This document shows, in pieces, positions 37,543 to 47,674 of a stretch of 64,000 bases of DNA. Each line of letters begins with the position of its first letter. Position 1 is the stretch's first letter. The position numbers and the translations under genes were made by a program. Under the pieces are notes generated by a model that searched no databases, was not told the origin of the DNA, and saw only the letters and a program-made list of their open reading frames with translations. The stretch is from Cyanobacterium sp. HL-69 (GTDB taxonomy: Bacteria > Cyanobacteriota > Cyanobacteriia > Cyanobacteriales > Cyanobacteriaceae), in assembly GCA_002813895.1 (NCBI GenBank), contig CP024912.1:434001-498000 (forward strand), written 5' to 3'.

Positions 37543-37570
37543 AATGGGTAATGGGTAATGAGTAGTGAGA
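37543..37570 (+). repeat. heptamer repeat between murD and galE
   Basis: AATGGGT-AATGGGT-AATGAGT-AGTGAGA in 7-base phase, 25 bases after the murD stop. Confidence 0.8.
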
Positions 37571-37588
37571 AACAAACTCAGTAAATTA

Positions 37589-37609
37589 ACTAATCCCTAA
37601 TCCCTAACC
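37589..37609 (-). repeat. heptamer repeat encoding the galE C-terminus
   Basis: ACTAATC-CCTAATC-CCTAACC in 7-base phase overlaps the last codons and stop of galE. In the gene sense it reads GGTTAGG-GATTAGG-GATTAGT and encodes GLGIRD-stop. Confidence 0.8.
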
Positions 37610-38585
37610 CGTGTCTTTGCTGATGCCATTGCCATGCGTGGTGGATGATGGTTTCAATGTCGGGGTATTGGGGTTGCCAATTAAGGATTTTATGGGCTTT
37701 AGCACTACTTCCTACCAGTATAGGTGGATCTCCCACTCGACGATCGCCCTTTACCACTTTAAAATCTCGTTGGGTAACTTTTTTAGTAGCCTCAATAACT
37801 TCTTTGACGGAAAAACCACTACCATTCCCAAGGTTAAAGATGTCACTTTTGCCCCCCTGTAATAAATAATCTAACCCTAAAAGGTGGGCTTGGGCTAAGT
37901 CGGTAACGTGGATATAATCCCGAATACAAGTACCATCGGGGGTATCATAATCATCCCCAAAAATGGTGATAGTATCTCTTTTCCCTAGGGCTGTGTATAA
38001 AACCAGGGGAATAAGGTGGGTTTCTGGATGATGATCTTCCCCAATCATACCATCAGGATCTGCCCCTGCGGCGTTGAAATAACGAAAGGCTACATATTCC
38101 CAACCATAGGCTCGTTGAAAGTCTGCCAACATTTTCTCAATGACTAATTTGGTATAACCATAGGTATTGATAGGATTTTGGGGGTGGGTTTCGGGAATGG
38201 GAATCATTTCGGGCATTCCATAACTGGCACAGGTGGAAGAAAATACCATCTTTCTCACCCCTGCTGATTCCATGGCTTCGAGGAGGTTGAGAGTGGATAC
38301 TACGTTATTTTGATAATATTTGGCGGGGTTTTTCATGGATTCCTCTACATAGGCATAGGCGGCGAAATGGATTACCCCTTCGATGGCATATTCTTGGAAT
38401 AGTTTATCTAGTAAGGGGCGATCGCCCAAATCCCCTATAATAAGATTAACGTCAAGTTTTTCTGCTATATCTTGATGACCATAGACTAGATTATCTAAAA
38501 CAATTAACTCATATCCTTGATCTTTCAATAACTTTACCGTATGAGAACCAATATAACCAGCGCCCCCCGTTACCAAAATTGCCAT
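37590..38585 (-). CDS. galE: UDP-glucose 4-epimerase
   Basis: It interconverts UDP-glucose and UDP-galactose with bound NAD, supplying galactosyl groups for lipids and polysaccharides. The NAD motif VTGGAGYIGSHTVKLL is at 5-20; the catalytic Ser/Tyr/Lys set is in FSSTCASYG and NTYGYTKLVIEKML (about 115-157). Typical later blocks are RYFNAAGADPDG and GTCIRDYIHVTDLAQAH. The 331-residue length is standard. The last six residues, GLGIRD, are encoded by an intergenic-type heptamer repeat, so the repeat seems to have moved into the gene end. Confidence 0.95.
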   Translation of the reverse strand: MAILVTGGAGYIGSHTVKLLKDQGYELIVLDNLVYGHQDIAEKLDVNLIIGDLGDRPLLDKLFQEYAIEGVIHFAAYAYVEESMKNPAKYYQNNVVSTLNLLEAMESAGVRKMVFSSTCASYGMPEMIPIPETHPQNPINTYGYTKLVIEKMLADFQRAYGWEYVAFRYFNAAGADPDGMIGEDHHPETHLIPLVLYTALGKRDTITIFGDDYDTPDGTCIRDYIHVTDLAQAHLLGLDYLLQGGKSDIFNLGNGSGFSVKEVIEATKKVTQRDFKVVKGDRRVGDPPILVGSSAKAHKILNWQPQYPDIETIIHHAWQWHQQRHGLGIRD

Positions 38586-38625
38586 AGATTTTTGACCGTT
38601 TATTAAACAACTTTTTTATTATAAA

Positions 38626-39720
38626 ATGGCGAAAGTAAAACTAGATAACATTAGCCGAAAAATCAATCAAACTACCATCGTCGAAAATATTAGTTTTGAA
38701 ATTCCCGATGGTGAATTATGGGTATTAGTAGGGCCCTCTGGGTGCGGAAAATCAACAATTCTCAGGAGTATATCGGGCTTAGAGGCTATCAGTGGAGGAA
38801 ATTTATATTTTGATGATGTGTTGGTAAACCAAATACCAGCTAGGGAAAGAGATGTGGCGATGGTATTCCAAAACTATGCCCTATATCCCCATCTAACGGT
38901 GGCTCAAAATTTGGGTTTTGGTTTAAAAATGCGTAAAGTTAATCCATCCACCATTGAAGAAAAAGTTAACTTTGTTTCTCAAATTCTTAATATAAATCAT
39001 CTTCTCGGGCGTAAACCCAAACAACTATCGGGAGGGCAACAACAACGGGTGGCATTAGGTAGGGCAATTATTCGGCAACCCCAAGTCTTTTTACTCGATG
39101 AACCTTTATCTAATCTTGATGCTAAACTAAGGGAACAAACTCGCACGGAATTAAAAAAACTCCATCAGCAGGTGGGTATTACTACTATTTATGTTACCCA
39201 TGATCAAGTGGAAGCTATGACTCTGGGCGATCGCATTGTAGTATTAGATCAAGGAATAATACAGCAAATAGGCACTCCAAAGGAAATTTACAATAGTCCA
39301 GCTAATCGTATGGTAGCTACTTTTCTGGGCAGTCCTCCCATGAATATTATTCCTGTTACCTATACCGAAGAAAAATTATTAATCGGTGAAACACAGTTTC
39401 TAAGTCTATCTTCTCATATCTTACAAAAGTTTCCTTTAAATTCAAAAAAAAGTTGGGATTTGGGTATTCGTCCTGAATTTATAACAGTTAATACCCCAGA
39501 AAATTCTATTAATAATCTTCAAATTAAGATCGATATTATTGAGCCTTTAGGGAAAGAAATGTTAGTCAGAGGAACGATTTTGCACAGTAATATTCTCCTA
39601 AGTTTTCAACTACCTATTAATTATAATATTGATGTTAATGATGTTATTTTGGTTCAATTAGATGAAGACAAAATTCTATTTTTTGATACCATTACGGGGG
39701 AAAAAGTATCAACAATTTGA
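38626..39720 (+). CDS. MalK/UgpC-type sugar ABC transporter ATPase
   Basis: A 364-residue ATPase of the CUT1 sugar-import class, usually serving several permeases. Walker A GPSGCGKSTILRSISG is at 34-49, signature LSGGQQQRVALGRAI near 133-147, Walker B VFLLDEPLSNLDAKLR near 154-169, H-loop YVTHDQVEA. A TOBE/OB regulatory domain fills about 235-364 and is more divergent than the core. No binding protein or permease gene is nearby. The substrate (glucosylglycerol, sugars or glycerol phosphate) cannot be told. It is divergent from galE with a 40-base gap. Confidence 0.92.
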   Translation: MAKVKLDNISRKINQTTIVENISFEIPDGELWVLVGPSGCGKSTILRSISGLEAISGGNLYFDDVLVNQIPARERDVAMVFQNYALYPHLTVAQNLGFGLKMRKVNPSTIEEKVNFVSQILNINHLLGRKPKQLSGGQQQRVALGRAIIRQPQVFLLDEPLSNLDAKLREQTRTELKKLHQQVGITTIYVTHDQVEAMTLGDRIVVLDQGIIQQIGTPKEIYNSPANRMVATFLGSPPMNIIPVTYTEEKLLIGETQFLSLSSHILQKFPLNSKKSWDLGIRPEFITVNTPENSINNLQIKIDIIEPLGKEMLVRGTILHSNILLSFQLPINYNIDVNDVILVQLDEDKILFFDTITGEKVSTI

Positions 39721-39835
39721 TTGAAAAGGTAGAAAAGAAAAGATCAAACCTAAATTAATACCTTACTTTTCATTGAGCTTAATGCACCGTGGATTGTACA
39801 TTAATATTAACGATTAGTTATTATTTTAAAATTTT

Positions 39836-40609
39836 ATGTTAGCCAAAAGAATATTACCCTGTTTAGATGTCAACGCAGGAAGAGTAGTAAAAGGAGTTAA
39901 TTTTGTGGACTTAAAGGATGCGGGAGATCCTGTGGAGTTAGCCAAAGTATATAATGATGCTGGGGCAGACGAGTTAGTTTTTTTAGATATTACCGCAACC
40001 CATGAGGGCAGAGACACCATCATTGATGTAGTTTATCGCACTGCCGAGCAAGTTTTTATCCCCTTAACCGTGGGGGGAGGGATCAAAACCCTTGATAATG
40101 TTAAAGATTTGTTGAGGGCAGGGGCAGACAAAATTAGTATCAATTCCACCGCCGTAAAAGATCCTGATTTTATTAATCGTGCCAGCGATCGCTTCGGTTG
40201 TCAATGTATTGTGGTAGCCATTGACGCAAGAAAGAGGGAAAATCCTGATAACCCGGGTTGGGATGTCTATGTGCGTGGGGGTAGAGAAAACACGGGTATC
40301 GATGCTCTTTGGTGGGCTTCTGAGGTGGCTAAAAGGGGGGCAGGGGAGTTACTTGTTACCAGTATGGACGCTGACGGCACTCAGGGGGGGTATGATTTGG
40401 AGTTGACAAGGGCGATCGCCCAGAGAGTAGAAATCCCCGTTATCGCTTCGGGAGGGGCAGGAAATTGCCACCATATTTACGAAGCATTCAGTGAAGGGAA
40501 AGCCGAAGCCGCCCTCCTTGCATCCCTATTACACTATGGGCAATTAACCGTAGGAGAAATAAAAGACTATCTCCATGGTCAAAAAATTCCCGTCCGCAAC
40601 CTCCATTAA
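39836..40609 (+). CDS. hisF: imidazole glycerol phosphate synthase subunit HisF
   Basis: The cyclase half of the HisH-HisF enzyme in histidine synthesis, also producing AICAR. A 257-residue TIM barrel with the catalytic Asp in [18 protein letters not shown] (residues 6-23, D11) and the second Asp in [13 protein letters not shown] near 125-137. Phosphate-binding stretches are VGGGI and IASGGAGN. Length is normal. hisH and the other his genes are not adjacent, as is usual in cyanobacteria. Confidence 0.97.
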   Translation: MLAKRILPCLDVNAGRVVKGVNFVDLKDAGDPVELAKVYNDAGADELVFLDITATHEGRDTIIDVVYRTAEQVFIPLTVGGGIKTLDNVKDLLRAGADKISINSTAVKDPDFINRASDRFGCQCIVVAIDARKRENPDNPGWDVYVRGGRENTGIDALWWASEVAKRGAGELLVTSMDADGTQGGYDLELTRAIAQRVEIPVIASGGAGNCHHIYEAFSEGKAEAALLASLLHYGQLTVGEIKDYLHGQKIPVRNLH

Positions 40610-40709
40610 TCATAAAATCTTGGTAGATGGGAGTGATATAATAGATTTTAGTAGTGAAAATATTTGCTATTTATTTTTTTTGCATACTCATTAAATCACA
40701 GTAGAATCT

Positions 40710-40964
40710 ATGGTCAGTTTGGAACAAGTCAAACAAATGATTCAGTCTCAATTACCTGATGCAGAGGTTGTCGTAAGGGATTTGACAGGGGGAGGAGACC
40801 ATTTAGAGGCGATCGTTATTTCTCAAGAATTTGAAGGAAAAACCAGAGTTAAACAACATCAGCTAGTTTATGGTGCTTTAAATTCTCAATTACAATCTGA
40901 GGCAATCCACGCCCTCGCCCTCAAAACTTTCACCCCCGAAACATGGGCAACAGCTAGTAAATAA
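40710..40964 (+). CDS. BolA family protein
   Basis: An 84-residue BolA-like protein. The stretch [21 protein letters not shown] (about 18-38) and the closing [32 protein letters not shown] carry the conserved RxxxHQxVY and HAL features. BolA proteins bind monothiol glutaredoxins through a shared [2Fe-2S] cluster; a CGFS glutaredoxin gene follows 87 bases downstream, so both partners are supplied from one locus. The role is iron-sulfur cluster trafficking or iron sensing. Confidence 0.92.
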   Translation: MVSLEQVKQMIQSQLPDAEVVVRDLTGGGDHLEAIVISQEFEGKTRVKQHQLVYGALNSQLQSEAIHALALKTFTPETWATASK

Positions 40965-41051
40965 GTATTACTTGTTCTAAGTTTTTCAGTTTGAGAAAAT
41001 AACACTACCTTTTGAATCAATTACTTCGACCAATTATTTAATAACATAACT

Positions 41052-41375
41052 ATGACACCTGAACTAAAACAACGTATTGACGAAATTATCCAAAGTTCCC
41101 CCATTGTGGTTTTTATGAAGGGTAATAAATTAATGCCCCAATGTGGTTTTTCTAACAATGTGGTACAAATTTTAAATACTTTAGGTGTACCTTTTGAAAC
41201 TTTTGATGTTTTGGCTGACTATGATATTCGTCAAGGAATTAAAGAATATTCTAACTGGCCCACTATTCCCCAAGTATATGTTAATGGTGAACTGGTAGGG
41301 GGAAGCGATATTTTAATTGAACTCTATCAAAGTGGTGAATTGCAACAAATGATTGAAGTTGCTTTGGCATCATAA
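41052..41375 (+). CDS. grxD: monothiol CGFS glutaredoxin (Grx4 type)
   Basis: A 107-residue glutaredoxin with the single active-site cysteine C31 in PQCGFSNNVVQIL. Other family marks are VVFMKGNKLMP at 19-29, EYSNWPTIPQVYVNGELVGGSDI near 72-94. These proteins coordinate [2Fe-2S] clusters with glutathione and hand them on, and form heterodimers with BolA. It follows a BolA gene by 87 bases on the same strand. Comparable to Synechocystis Grx of the CGFS class. Confidence 0.95.
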   Translation: MTPELKQRIDEIIQSSPIVVFMKGNKLMPQCGFSNNVVQILNTLGVPFETFDVLADYDIRQGIKEYSNWPTIPQVYVNGELVGGSDILIELYQSGELQQMIEVALAS

Positions 41376-41403
41376 ACCCTTGACAATTGAAAGTTATGGT
41401 TTC

Positions 41404-41420
41404 GGTGGGCATTGCCCACC
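41404..41420. repeat. GGTGGGCATTGCCCACC hairpin
   Basis: A 7-base stem with a three-base loop sits in the 54-base gap between convergent grxD and tal. Closely related to 19006-19022. Confidence 0.75.
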
Positions 41421-41429
41421 CTACTATGG

Positions 41430-42605
41430 TTAACTAGCTTTGGCGAGATAAACGACTGCCCCAAGGCTAGAAGCCATTTCATCTGGGGAGATTTTACCAT
41501 CATGGTTAATGTCCATCGCATCAAAGACGGCATCTGCCCCTGCCCATTCTTCTCTACTGATAAAGCCATCTCCATCTAAATCATAGACATGAAATATATC
41601 TTCGATGGCATGGTTTAATGTATCATTACCCTCAATTCTCGCTAAACGGGCAGTGAGTAAACTTTCAAGGGTTTCGAGGGCTTTGGTAAATCCTTTAATA
41701 CCTTCATCTAACTTATCATTTGCCATGATGTCCTTATCGTGCATTTCATCGAAAGTGGCTTTATCAACGGTAATTTTTTCTATTTCAAGGGAAGAAGCAA
41801 CCTCTGGGCATAGTTTACGGGGTAATTCTCCCTCAGTATTTTTGAGATTTTGTAATAGTTGAGGAGAGATAGTCAGCAAGTCACATCCTGCTAATTCGGT
41901 AATTTCGCCAATGTTACGGAAACTAGCACCCATCACCTCGGTTTTATAACCAAATTTTTTATAGTAGTTATATATTTCTGTAACTGATTGTACCCCCGGA
42001 TCATCTGCTCCTGTATATTCTTTCCCGGTATTTTTTTTGTACCAATCAAGAATCCTACCCACAAAAGGAGAAATGAGGGTTACTCCTGCCTCCGCACAGG
42101 CTACCGCTTGATGGAAACCGAATAAGAGAGTTAAATTACAGTGAATTCCTTCTTTTTCGAGGATTTCTGCGGCTTTAATACCTTCCCAAGTGGACGCAAT
42201 TTTAATTAACACTCGCTCTTTATCAATGCCTGCTTTTTCATAAAGGGAAATAAGATAACGAGCTTTGGCAATGGTACCCTCTGTGTCGTAGGATAGACGA
42301 GCATCAACTTCGGTGGAAACTCTACCCGGTACAATTTCTAAAATTTTGGTACCAAAGGATACGGCTAACCAGTCAATGGCGAGTTTAATTACTTTTTCGA
42401 CGGGGGCTTTTTCCCCTAATTCTTCTCTGGCTTTTACTAGGGTATCATCGACAATACTTTGGTATTCTGCCATCTGGGCAGCAGTGGTAATCAGAGATGG
42501 GTTGGTGGTGGTATCTCTGGGGGTAAATTTTTCGATCGCCCCTATATCTCCTGTATCGGCTACTACGATGGTATATTGGCGTAATTGTTCTAATAAATTA
42601 GTCAT
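41430..42605 (-). CDS. tal: transaldolase with C-terminal EF-hand pair
   Basis: It transfers dihydroxyacetone units in the pentose phosphate pathway. The TalB-like barrel covers about 1-325, with TTTNPSLI near 32-39 and the Schiff-base lysine K135 in [12 protein letters not shown]. The final 55 residues form two canonical calcium loops: D342-E353 ([12 protein letters not shown]) and D365-E376 ([12 protein letters not shown]). Cyanobacterial transaldolases of about 391 residues commonly carry this addition, and Ca2+ control is plausible but I know of no proof. Not clustered with zwf or opcA here. Confidence 0.95.
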   Translation of the reverse strand: MTNLLEQLRQYTIVVADTGDIGAIEKFTPRDTTTNPSLITTAAQMAEYQSIVDDTLVKAREELGEKAPVEKVIKLAIDWLAVSFGTKILEIVPGRVSTEVDARLSYDTEGTIAKARYLISLYEKAGIDKERVLIKIASTWEGIKAAEILEKEGIHCNLTLLFGFHQAVACAEAGVTLISPFVGRILDWYKKNTGKEYTGADDPGVQSVTEIYNYYKKFGYKTEVMGASFRNIGEITELAGCDLLTISPQLLQNLKNTEGELPRKLCPEVASSLEIEKITVDKATFDEMHDKDIMANDKLDEGIKGFTKALETLESLLTARLARIEGNDTLNHAIEDIFHVYDLDGDGFISREEWAGADAVFDAMDINHDGKISPDEMASSLGAVVYLAKAS

Positions 42606-42793
42606 TTTTTCCTCCTATGGGGTTTTTTTGACCAAATATTGCTACTCGTAAATTTATGTGAGTATATATTTCGGGTTTGTCCCTCTGATCTTAGCAACAA
42701 AAACAAAAGGGAGAACGATTGATAATTAAGGCTGAGTTACTTTTTCTAATCAGCGATGTATGATTTAACCTCAAAAAATAAATTCTTCTCACC

Positions 42794-42821
42794 ATTCCCT
42801 ATTGCCCATTGCCTATTCCCT
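42794..42821 (+). repeat. heptamer repeat ATTSCCY
   Basis: ATTCCCT-ATTGCCC-ATTGCCT-ATTCCCT in exact 7-base phase, upstream of the copper ATPase gene. Confidence 0.9.
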
Positions 42822-42825
42822 ACCC

Positions 42826-42847
42826 TTACAAAAATTAAGTTTTGTAA
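42826..42847. promoter_or_regulatory. inverted repeat, possible metal-regulator operator
   Basis: TTACAAAA and TTTTGTAA form perfect 8-base arms separated by ATTAAG, centred about 83 bases before the P-type ATPase ATG. It is followed by A, not T, on the plus strand, so it is not a terminator. TACA/TGTA halves resemble BlaI/CopY- or ArsR-type sites, but the spacing is not diagnostic. Confidence 0.4.
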
Positions 42848-42919
42848 AAAAAACTAAACCATGCAGTCCACTAGAGAGTTTACGCTGAAATGAGTGAGCA
42901 AAACAAGAGTAAGTAAGTA

Positions 42920-45172
42920 ATGGTTAGGAATGTACAGGAAAAGGAAACCCTTAAACTAGAGGGCATGGGCTGTGCAGCCTGTGCGGGAAAAATTGAAAGT
43001 TCTATCAATAAGGTTTTAGGGGTAGAGGAATGTATGGTTAATTTTGCTATTGCGGAAGCGACGGTAAAATATGACCACGAAAAAACCAACCTTGATAGTA
43101 TTATCAAAGCGGTACAAAATGCTGGTTATCAGGCTTTTCCATTGCCCCCTGATGGCATAAATCCCGAACAAGAGGCGATCGCCCATAAGCGCCATGAAAA
43201 GATATTATTAAATAGATTAATTATCGGTACAGTTATCAGTATTATTTTGATGATCTCATCATTACCGATGATGACAGGGCTAGACATACCTTTTATTCCC
43301 ATGTGGTTTCAAAGCCCTTTATTACAGCTAGTTTTAGCCACCCCCGTTTTATTCCTGTGCGGACAATCCTTTTGGCAAGGTGCGATCGCATCTATCCGCC
43401 ACGGTAGCGCCACCATGGACACCCTTGTATCCCTCGGCACAGGGGCAGCTTACTTCTATTCCCTATTCGTCACCTTCTTCCCCGAAGTCATCGAAAGAGA
43501 AGGCATCCATGCCATGGTATATTACGAAACCGCCGCCGTCATTATCACCCTCCTCCTCCTCGGAAAATTACTCGAACATCGAGCCAAAAGACAAACCTCC
43601 GAAGCCATTACCCAACTCTTGCAACTAGGGGCAAAAACCGCTCGGGTAATCAAAGACGGAAAAGAGCAAGATATTCCCATCGAAACAGTACAACTAGATG
43701 ACATTATCTTAGTGCGCCCCGGGGAAAAAATTCCCGTAGATGGCATCATCACCCAAGGAGAATCATCCATCGATGAAAGCATGGTGACAGGGGAATCCGA
43801 AGCCGTGCGCCGTGGGGAAGGGGAAGAAGTAATCGGTGCCACCATCAACAAAACAGGTAGTTTTCAATTCAAAGCCACAAGGGTAGGCAAAGACACCGTT
43901 TTAGCTCAAATTGTCGAACTGGTGAAACAAGCCCAAGGCAGTAAAGCCCCCATCCAAAAATTAGCCGATCAAATTACCTCATGGTTTGTCCCTGTAGTGA
44001 TTATAATTGCCATAATTACCTTCCTTGCTTGGTGGTTAATGGGCGGTAACTTCACCTTTGCCCTCATTGCTTCCGTTACCGTATTAATTATCGCTTGTCC
44101 TTGCGCCCTCGGTTTAGCCACCCCCACATCCATCATGGTAGGCACGGGATTAGGGGCAAAACATGGCATTTTAATCAAAGATGCAGGGAGTTTAGAGTTA
44201 GCCCACCGCATCAAAACCATCGTCCTCGACAAAACAGGTACTTTAACCCAAGGAAAACCTGTCGTTACCAATTTTATCACCCTCAAGGGTAGTGCCTTTG
44301 AACAAAGTATTTTAAAACAAGTAGCAATCCTCGAAAAAAATTCTGAGCATCCTTTAGCAGAAGCTATTGTGACTTATGCTCAAAAACAAGAAATTTCCCT
44401 TGATGGGAAGGTGAAAAACTTTGAAGCCATCTCAGGGTGCGGAGTACAGGGGTTTATCGATGATCATTTTATCCAAGTGGGTACTCAAAAATGGTTTGAG
44501 GAGTTGGGTATTGATACCGTGAAGTTAGAAAATATTGCCCCAGAGGAGGTATTTACGAAGACTAACGCATGGATAGCCATTGATCAAGAAATTGAGGGCT
44601 TAATGGCACTCTCTGATGCCCTTAAGGAAACTTCTAAAGAAGCGGTGCAGCAACTGCAAAAACAAGGCTTAGAAGTGATCATGTTAACGGGAGATAATCA
44701 ACGCACCGCCGAAAAAATTGCCTCAGAGGTAGGTATTCGTCGTTTCTTTGCCCATGTACGCCCCGAGGATAAAACCGACAAAATTCGGGAAATACAGCAA
44801 CAAACAGGCAATCTAGTGGCGATGGTGGGGGATGGTATTAATGATGCCCCTGCCCTAGCTCAGGCAGATGTGGGTTTTGCCATTGGTACAGGGACAGACG
44901 TTGCGATCGCATCTAGCGACATCACTTTAATCTCCGGGGATTTAAAAACCATTGTAAGTGCCATTAAACTGAGCAAAGCAACTATGGCAAACATCAAACA
45001 AAATCTCTTTTTCGCCTATATTTACAATGTAATTGGGATTCCTGTGGCGGCTGGGGTGTTTTATCCCTTCTTTGGGCTGTTGTTAAACCCCATTATTGCA
45101 GGGGCTGCCATGGCATTTAGTTCCGTTTCCGTGGTAACAAACGCCCTCAGACTCCGTAAAACGAAACTGTAA
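42920..45172 (+). CDS. copper-transporting P1B-type ATPase
   Basis: A 750-residue heavy-metal ATPase. One HMA metal-binding domain at the N-terminus has C18 and C21 in [12 protein letters not shown]. Eight membrane helices are predicted. The ion path motif CPC is at 393-395 ([13 protein letters not shown]), phosphorylation D437 in [15 protein letters not shown]-like loop [14 protein letters not shown], the HP motif in SEHPLAEAI and [13 protein letters not shown] near 636. CPC with a CxxC HMA means Cu(I)/Ag(I). It resembles cyanobacterial CtaA/PacS, which feed plastocyanin and oxidase with copper; which of the two cannot be decided. An inverted repeat upstream may mediate metal control. Confidence 0.94.
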   Translation: MVRNVQEKETLKLEGMGCAACAGKIESSINKVLGVEECMVNFAIAEATVKYDHEKTNLDSIIKAVQNAGYQAFPLPPDGINPEQEAIAHKRHEKILLNRLIIGTVISIILMISSLPMMTGLDIPFIPMWFQSPLLQLVLATPVLFLCGQSFWQGAIASIRHGSATMDTLVSLGTGAAYFYSLFVTFFPEVIEREGIHAMVYYETAAVIITLLLLGKLLEHRAKRQTSEAITQLLQLGAKTARVIKDGKEQDIPIETVQLDDIILVRPGEKIPVDGIITQGESSIDESMVTGESEAVRRGEGEEVIGATINKTGSFQFKATRVGKDTVLAQIVELVKQAQGSKAPIQKLADQITSWFVPVVIIIAIITFLAWWLMGGNFTFALIASVTVLIIACPCALGLATPTSIMVGTGLGAKHGILIKDAGSLELAHRIKTIVLDKTGTLTQGKPVVTNFITLKGSAFEQSILKQVAILEKNSEHPLAEAIVTYAQKQEISLDGKVKNFEAISGCGVQGFIDDHFIQVGTQKWFEELGIDTVKLENIAPEEVFTKTNAWIAIDQEIEGLMALSDALKETSKEAVQQLQKQGLEVIMLTGDNQRTAEKIASEVGIRRFFAHVRPEDKTDKIREIQQQTGNLVAMVGDGINDAPALAQADVGFAIGTGTDVAIASSDITLISGDLKTIVSAIKLSKATMANIKQNLFFAYIYNVIGIPVAAGVFYPFFGLLLNPIIAGAAMAFSSVSVVTNALRLRKTKL

Positions 45173-45203
45173 AAAAATAGAAGTGCAAATTTTTCTTTAA
45201 CAA

Positions 45204-45223
45204 CAAGGGGTTTAAACCCCTTG
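45204..45223. repeat. dispersed 20-base palindrome, copy 2
   Basis: Exact CAAGGGGTTTAAACCCCTTG, 31 bases after the copper ATPase stop and convergent to crtR. Followed by CCACCCAACTAACTTTTTT. Confidence 0.9.
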
Positions 45224-45331
45224 CCACCCAACTAACTTTTTTATGAAAAATCATTTATTTCTACAAACAATTCAACATCAACAATATCAATTAATAATCA
45301 GCTTAATTGCCCATTGTTAATTATCAATTAT

Positions 45332-46216
45332 TCAGTGTTTTCCGTGAAAACGAATACCAAGGAAAAAATCATAAAGAAAACTGCCAAAATTTCTACCATT
45401 CATTAAGTCCAAAGATTGATCACAACCTTTAGCGTCTAAGATAGGTTTGGCCGCATAGTAAGCAGATTGATACTTATACCAAGGAATAGAAGGCCAAAGA
45501 TGATGAATTAAATGATAATTCTGTCCTAAAATTAGAACATTTAAAACTTTCCCTGGATACACCCTTGCATTTTTCCATCTGTTCGTTTCTTTAAAAGGAC
45601 GATGGGGTAAATAATCAAAAAATAGTCCTAATGCGATGCCTACCACCAAAGCTGGTACAAACCAAAAATTCATCACATAGCCAATAAAACCATAATGAAT
45701 TGCCAAAAATACAATAGTAAATAGAAATAAACGGCTTAAAAACCATTCCAAAAGCTCATATTTACGCCACAATTTGCGCTTAAAGAAAAATATCTCATGG
45801 TAGAAAAACCTAGCGGCAATCATCCACAAAGGCCCTCCCGTCGAAACAAAATGATCAGGATCATTCTCAGGATCGTTAACATGGGCATGATGTTGTAAAT
45901 GTACCCTTGTAAACACAGGGAACGCAAAACCCAACATTAAAGCACTACCATGACCTAAAATGGCATTTATAATACGATTGCGGTGTCCACTATTGTGGGA
46001 GGCGTCATGAATCACAGTGCCTGAAAGATGTAGGGCTAAGACATTAGAACAAAAACAAATCCAACTAGCCCATCCCCACAAAAAATAACCACAAGTTGAT
46101 ATGGTAATTAGTAAAATTGCACTTATAAACATTATGACGTTAGGGTTAAAGCCATCGGGTGCTTTTAGAAATTCTTTTGGTATTGTTGTTTTCAATACAG
46201 ATGCGGACGACTGCAT
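45332..46216 (-). CDS. crtR: beta-carotene hydroxylase CrtR
   Basis: It hydroxylates the beta-rings of carotenoids to give zeaxanthin (and takes part in myxol pathways). A 294-residue membrane di-iron protein of the fatty-acid-desaturase type. His boxes are HDASHN at 70-75, HLQHHAHVNDP at 106-116 and HLIHHLWPSIPWY near 235. The sequence matches CrtR throughout, including GHGSALMLGFAFPVFTRVHLQ. Several hydrophobic segments flank the boxes. Start at the ATG at 46216. It is monocistronic. Confidence 0.95.
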   Translation of the reverse strand: MQSSASVLKTTIPKEFLKAPDGFNPNVIMFISAILLITISTCGYFLWGWASWICFCSNVLALHLSGTVIHDASHNSGHRNRIINAILGHGSALMLGFAFPVFTRVHLQHHAHVNDPENDPDHFVSTGGPLWMIAARFFYHEIFFFKRKLWRKYELLEWFLSRLFLFTIVFLAIHYGFIGYVMNFWFVPALVVGIALGLFFDYLPHRPFKETNRWKNARVYPGKVLNVLILGQNYHLIHHLWPSIPWYKYQSAYYAAKPILDAKGCDQSLDLMNGRNFGSFLYDFFLGIRFHGKH

Positions 46217-46526
46217 TGCTGATGTTTTCTCCTTCCTTTATTAATTTATTTCCTTGTGGTAGTTTACAATATTTTTGACTACTCCGTAAAGTTTTGTAAA
46301 TTAATTTCAGCTATTAATGCCCCACCGTAACAACCATAACCATTTATTAAGTATTAATGTTTTTGTTTTCTGAGGTGATAAATACCTTTGTGATAAAAAA
46401 CAAATTAGAAAAATATTCTTTGTAAGGTAATATATTTTTTTATTGGAAGAATTAATTTGTGGGTAATTATTTTTGTTCTTTTGTAACTATTAAGAAAATA
46501 AAGATTTTTTCTGGTAAATGAAGTGG
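46217..46526. other. 310-base region between cofH and crtR
   Basis: An AT-rich spacer that must contain the crtR promoter. I see no repeat, hairpin terminator or small gene that I can support. A 22-codon frame at about 46359 has no conserved look. Confidence 0.5.
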
Positions 46527-47630
46527 TTAGTTTTCATAAAGAGTATTTCTTTGACCATAAGGGCGATTAATGGAGGTAATAGCTTTTTGAATAGTTGCTA
46601 CGTCTAAACAGGTGCCTCCTTTTGCTCCTGCCATGGTGGTAATATGTTCTTCCATAAGTGTACCGCCGATGTCGTTACAACCCCACTGCAATGCCTGTAA
46701 TGCCCCTTCTAATCCTAATTTAACCCAGCTGGGTTGATGGTTGACAATGACATCCCCCAAGACTATACGGGAAACGGCAGTTAAAACAAGGGTGGCTAAT
46801 AAATCGGGTTGATTCCGCCCTACTCTATTTCGTAAAGGTTTGGGGGCTTCTTCTCCCACGAAAGGAAGTAAAATAAATTCGGTTATTTTGGCTGGATAAT
46901 CATTAACTATAGCAGTTTCTTGGAGCGATCGCACTTTAAATAAATGCTCTAGTTGTTGCTCTGGGGTTTCGATATGTCCGCACAACATGGTGCTTGTGGT
47001 TGGCACTCCGAGACTATGGGCTGTCGAAATAATTTTCATCCATACGGAAGTATTAATTTTTTCAGGACAGATTATTTTTCTTACTTTATCATCTAAAATT
47101 TCCGCCGCAGTGCCTGGCATTGAACCTAAACCATGATCTCTAAAAGCGATAATTACATCCCTAAAAGTAAGATTATCTTGACGGGCAATAAACTCTATTT
47201 CTTGGGGGGAAAATCCGTGTAAATGTAATTGAGGAAAATTATTTTTAATATTTTCAATTAGCTGTAAATAATACTTTAAACTACTTCCTTGAATTTGAGC
47301 TTGAGGATTTAACCCTCCCTGCATACATATCTCTGTGGCATCTAAATCAATAGCTTGTTGACATTTACTTAAAATAGTCTCAATATCTAACCAAAAAGAT
47401 CCATTCTCATTTTCATCTCTTCTAAAGGCACAAAAACTACAATGTTGCTCACAAATATTCGTAAAATTAATATTACGATTCACCACATACATAACTTTAT
47501 CTCCGACTTGTTTTTTTCTTAAATAATCCGCTTCTTTTTGTAAATTATCAAGGTTAATATTTTGATAGTTTTTTAAAATGTTTAAAAGTTCTTTTTTTTC
47601 ATATCCAAAATTATTGTTACTCAACATCAC
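46527..47630 (-). CDS. cofH: FO synthase subunit 2 (CofH)
   Basis: A radical SAM enzyme of 367 residues that joins a tyrosine-derived fragment to 5-amino-6-ribitylaminouracil, making with CofG the deazaflavin FO. The iron-sulfur cluster motif is C60-x3-C64-xx-C67 in [12 protein letters not shown]. Family marks include [13 protein letters not shown] near 98-110, [12 protein letters not shown], and [13 protein letters not shown] near 330-342. In cyanobacteria FO serves as antenna of DNA photolyases. cofG is not in the window. The first codon of the longest frame is GTG at 47628-47630; the ATG right after it (47625-47627) is an equal candidate. Confidence 0.93.
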   Translation of the reverse strand: MMLSNNNFGYEKKELLNILKNYQNINLDNLQKEADYLRKKQVGDKVMYVVNRNINFTNICEQHCSFCAFRRDENENGSFWLDIETILSKCQQAIDLDATEICMQGGLNPQAQIQGSSLKYYLQLIENIKNNFPQLHLHGFSPQEIEFIARQDNLTFRDVIIAFRDHGLGSMPGTAAEILDDKVRKIICPEKINTSVWMKIISTAHSLGVPTTSTMLCGHIETPEQQLEHLFKVRSLQETAIVNDYPAKITEFILLPFVGEEAPKPLRNRVGRNQPDLLATLVLTAVSRIVLGDVIVNHQPSWVKLGLEGALQALQWGCNDIGGTLMEEHITTMAGAKGGTCLDVATIQKAITSINRPYGQRNTLYEN

Positions 47631-47674
47631 TTATAGTAATTCCATATTTTTTTATAACTAGACTTAGTTTTTAA

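Larger units (their letters stand above)
42606..42919. other. 314-base divergent region tal / copper ATPase
   Basis: It holds a four-unit heptamer repeat (42794-42821) and immediately afterwards an inverted repeat (42826-42847) that may be an operator. No credible small gene is visible. Confidence 0.6.

Noticed and set aside
45204-45223. Palindrome as plain terminator of the copper ATPase gene
   Set aside because: No immediate U-run, and the same 20-mer occurs elsewhere without a fixed relation to gene ends; kept as a repeat instead.
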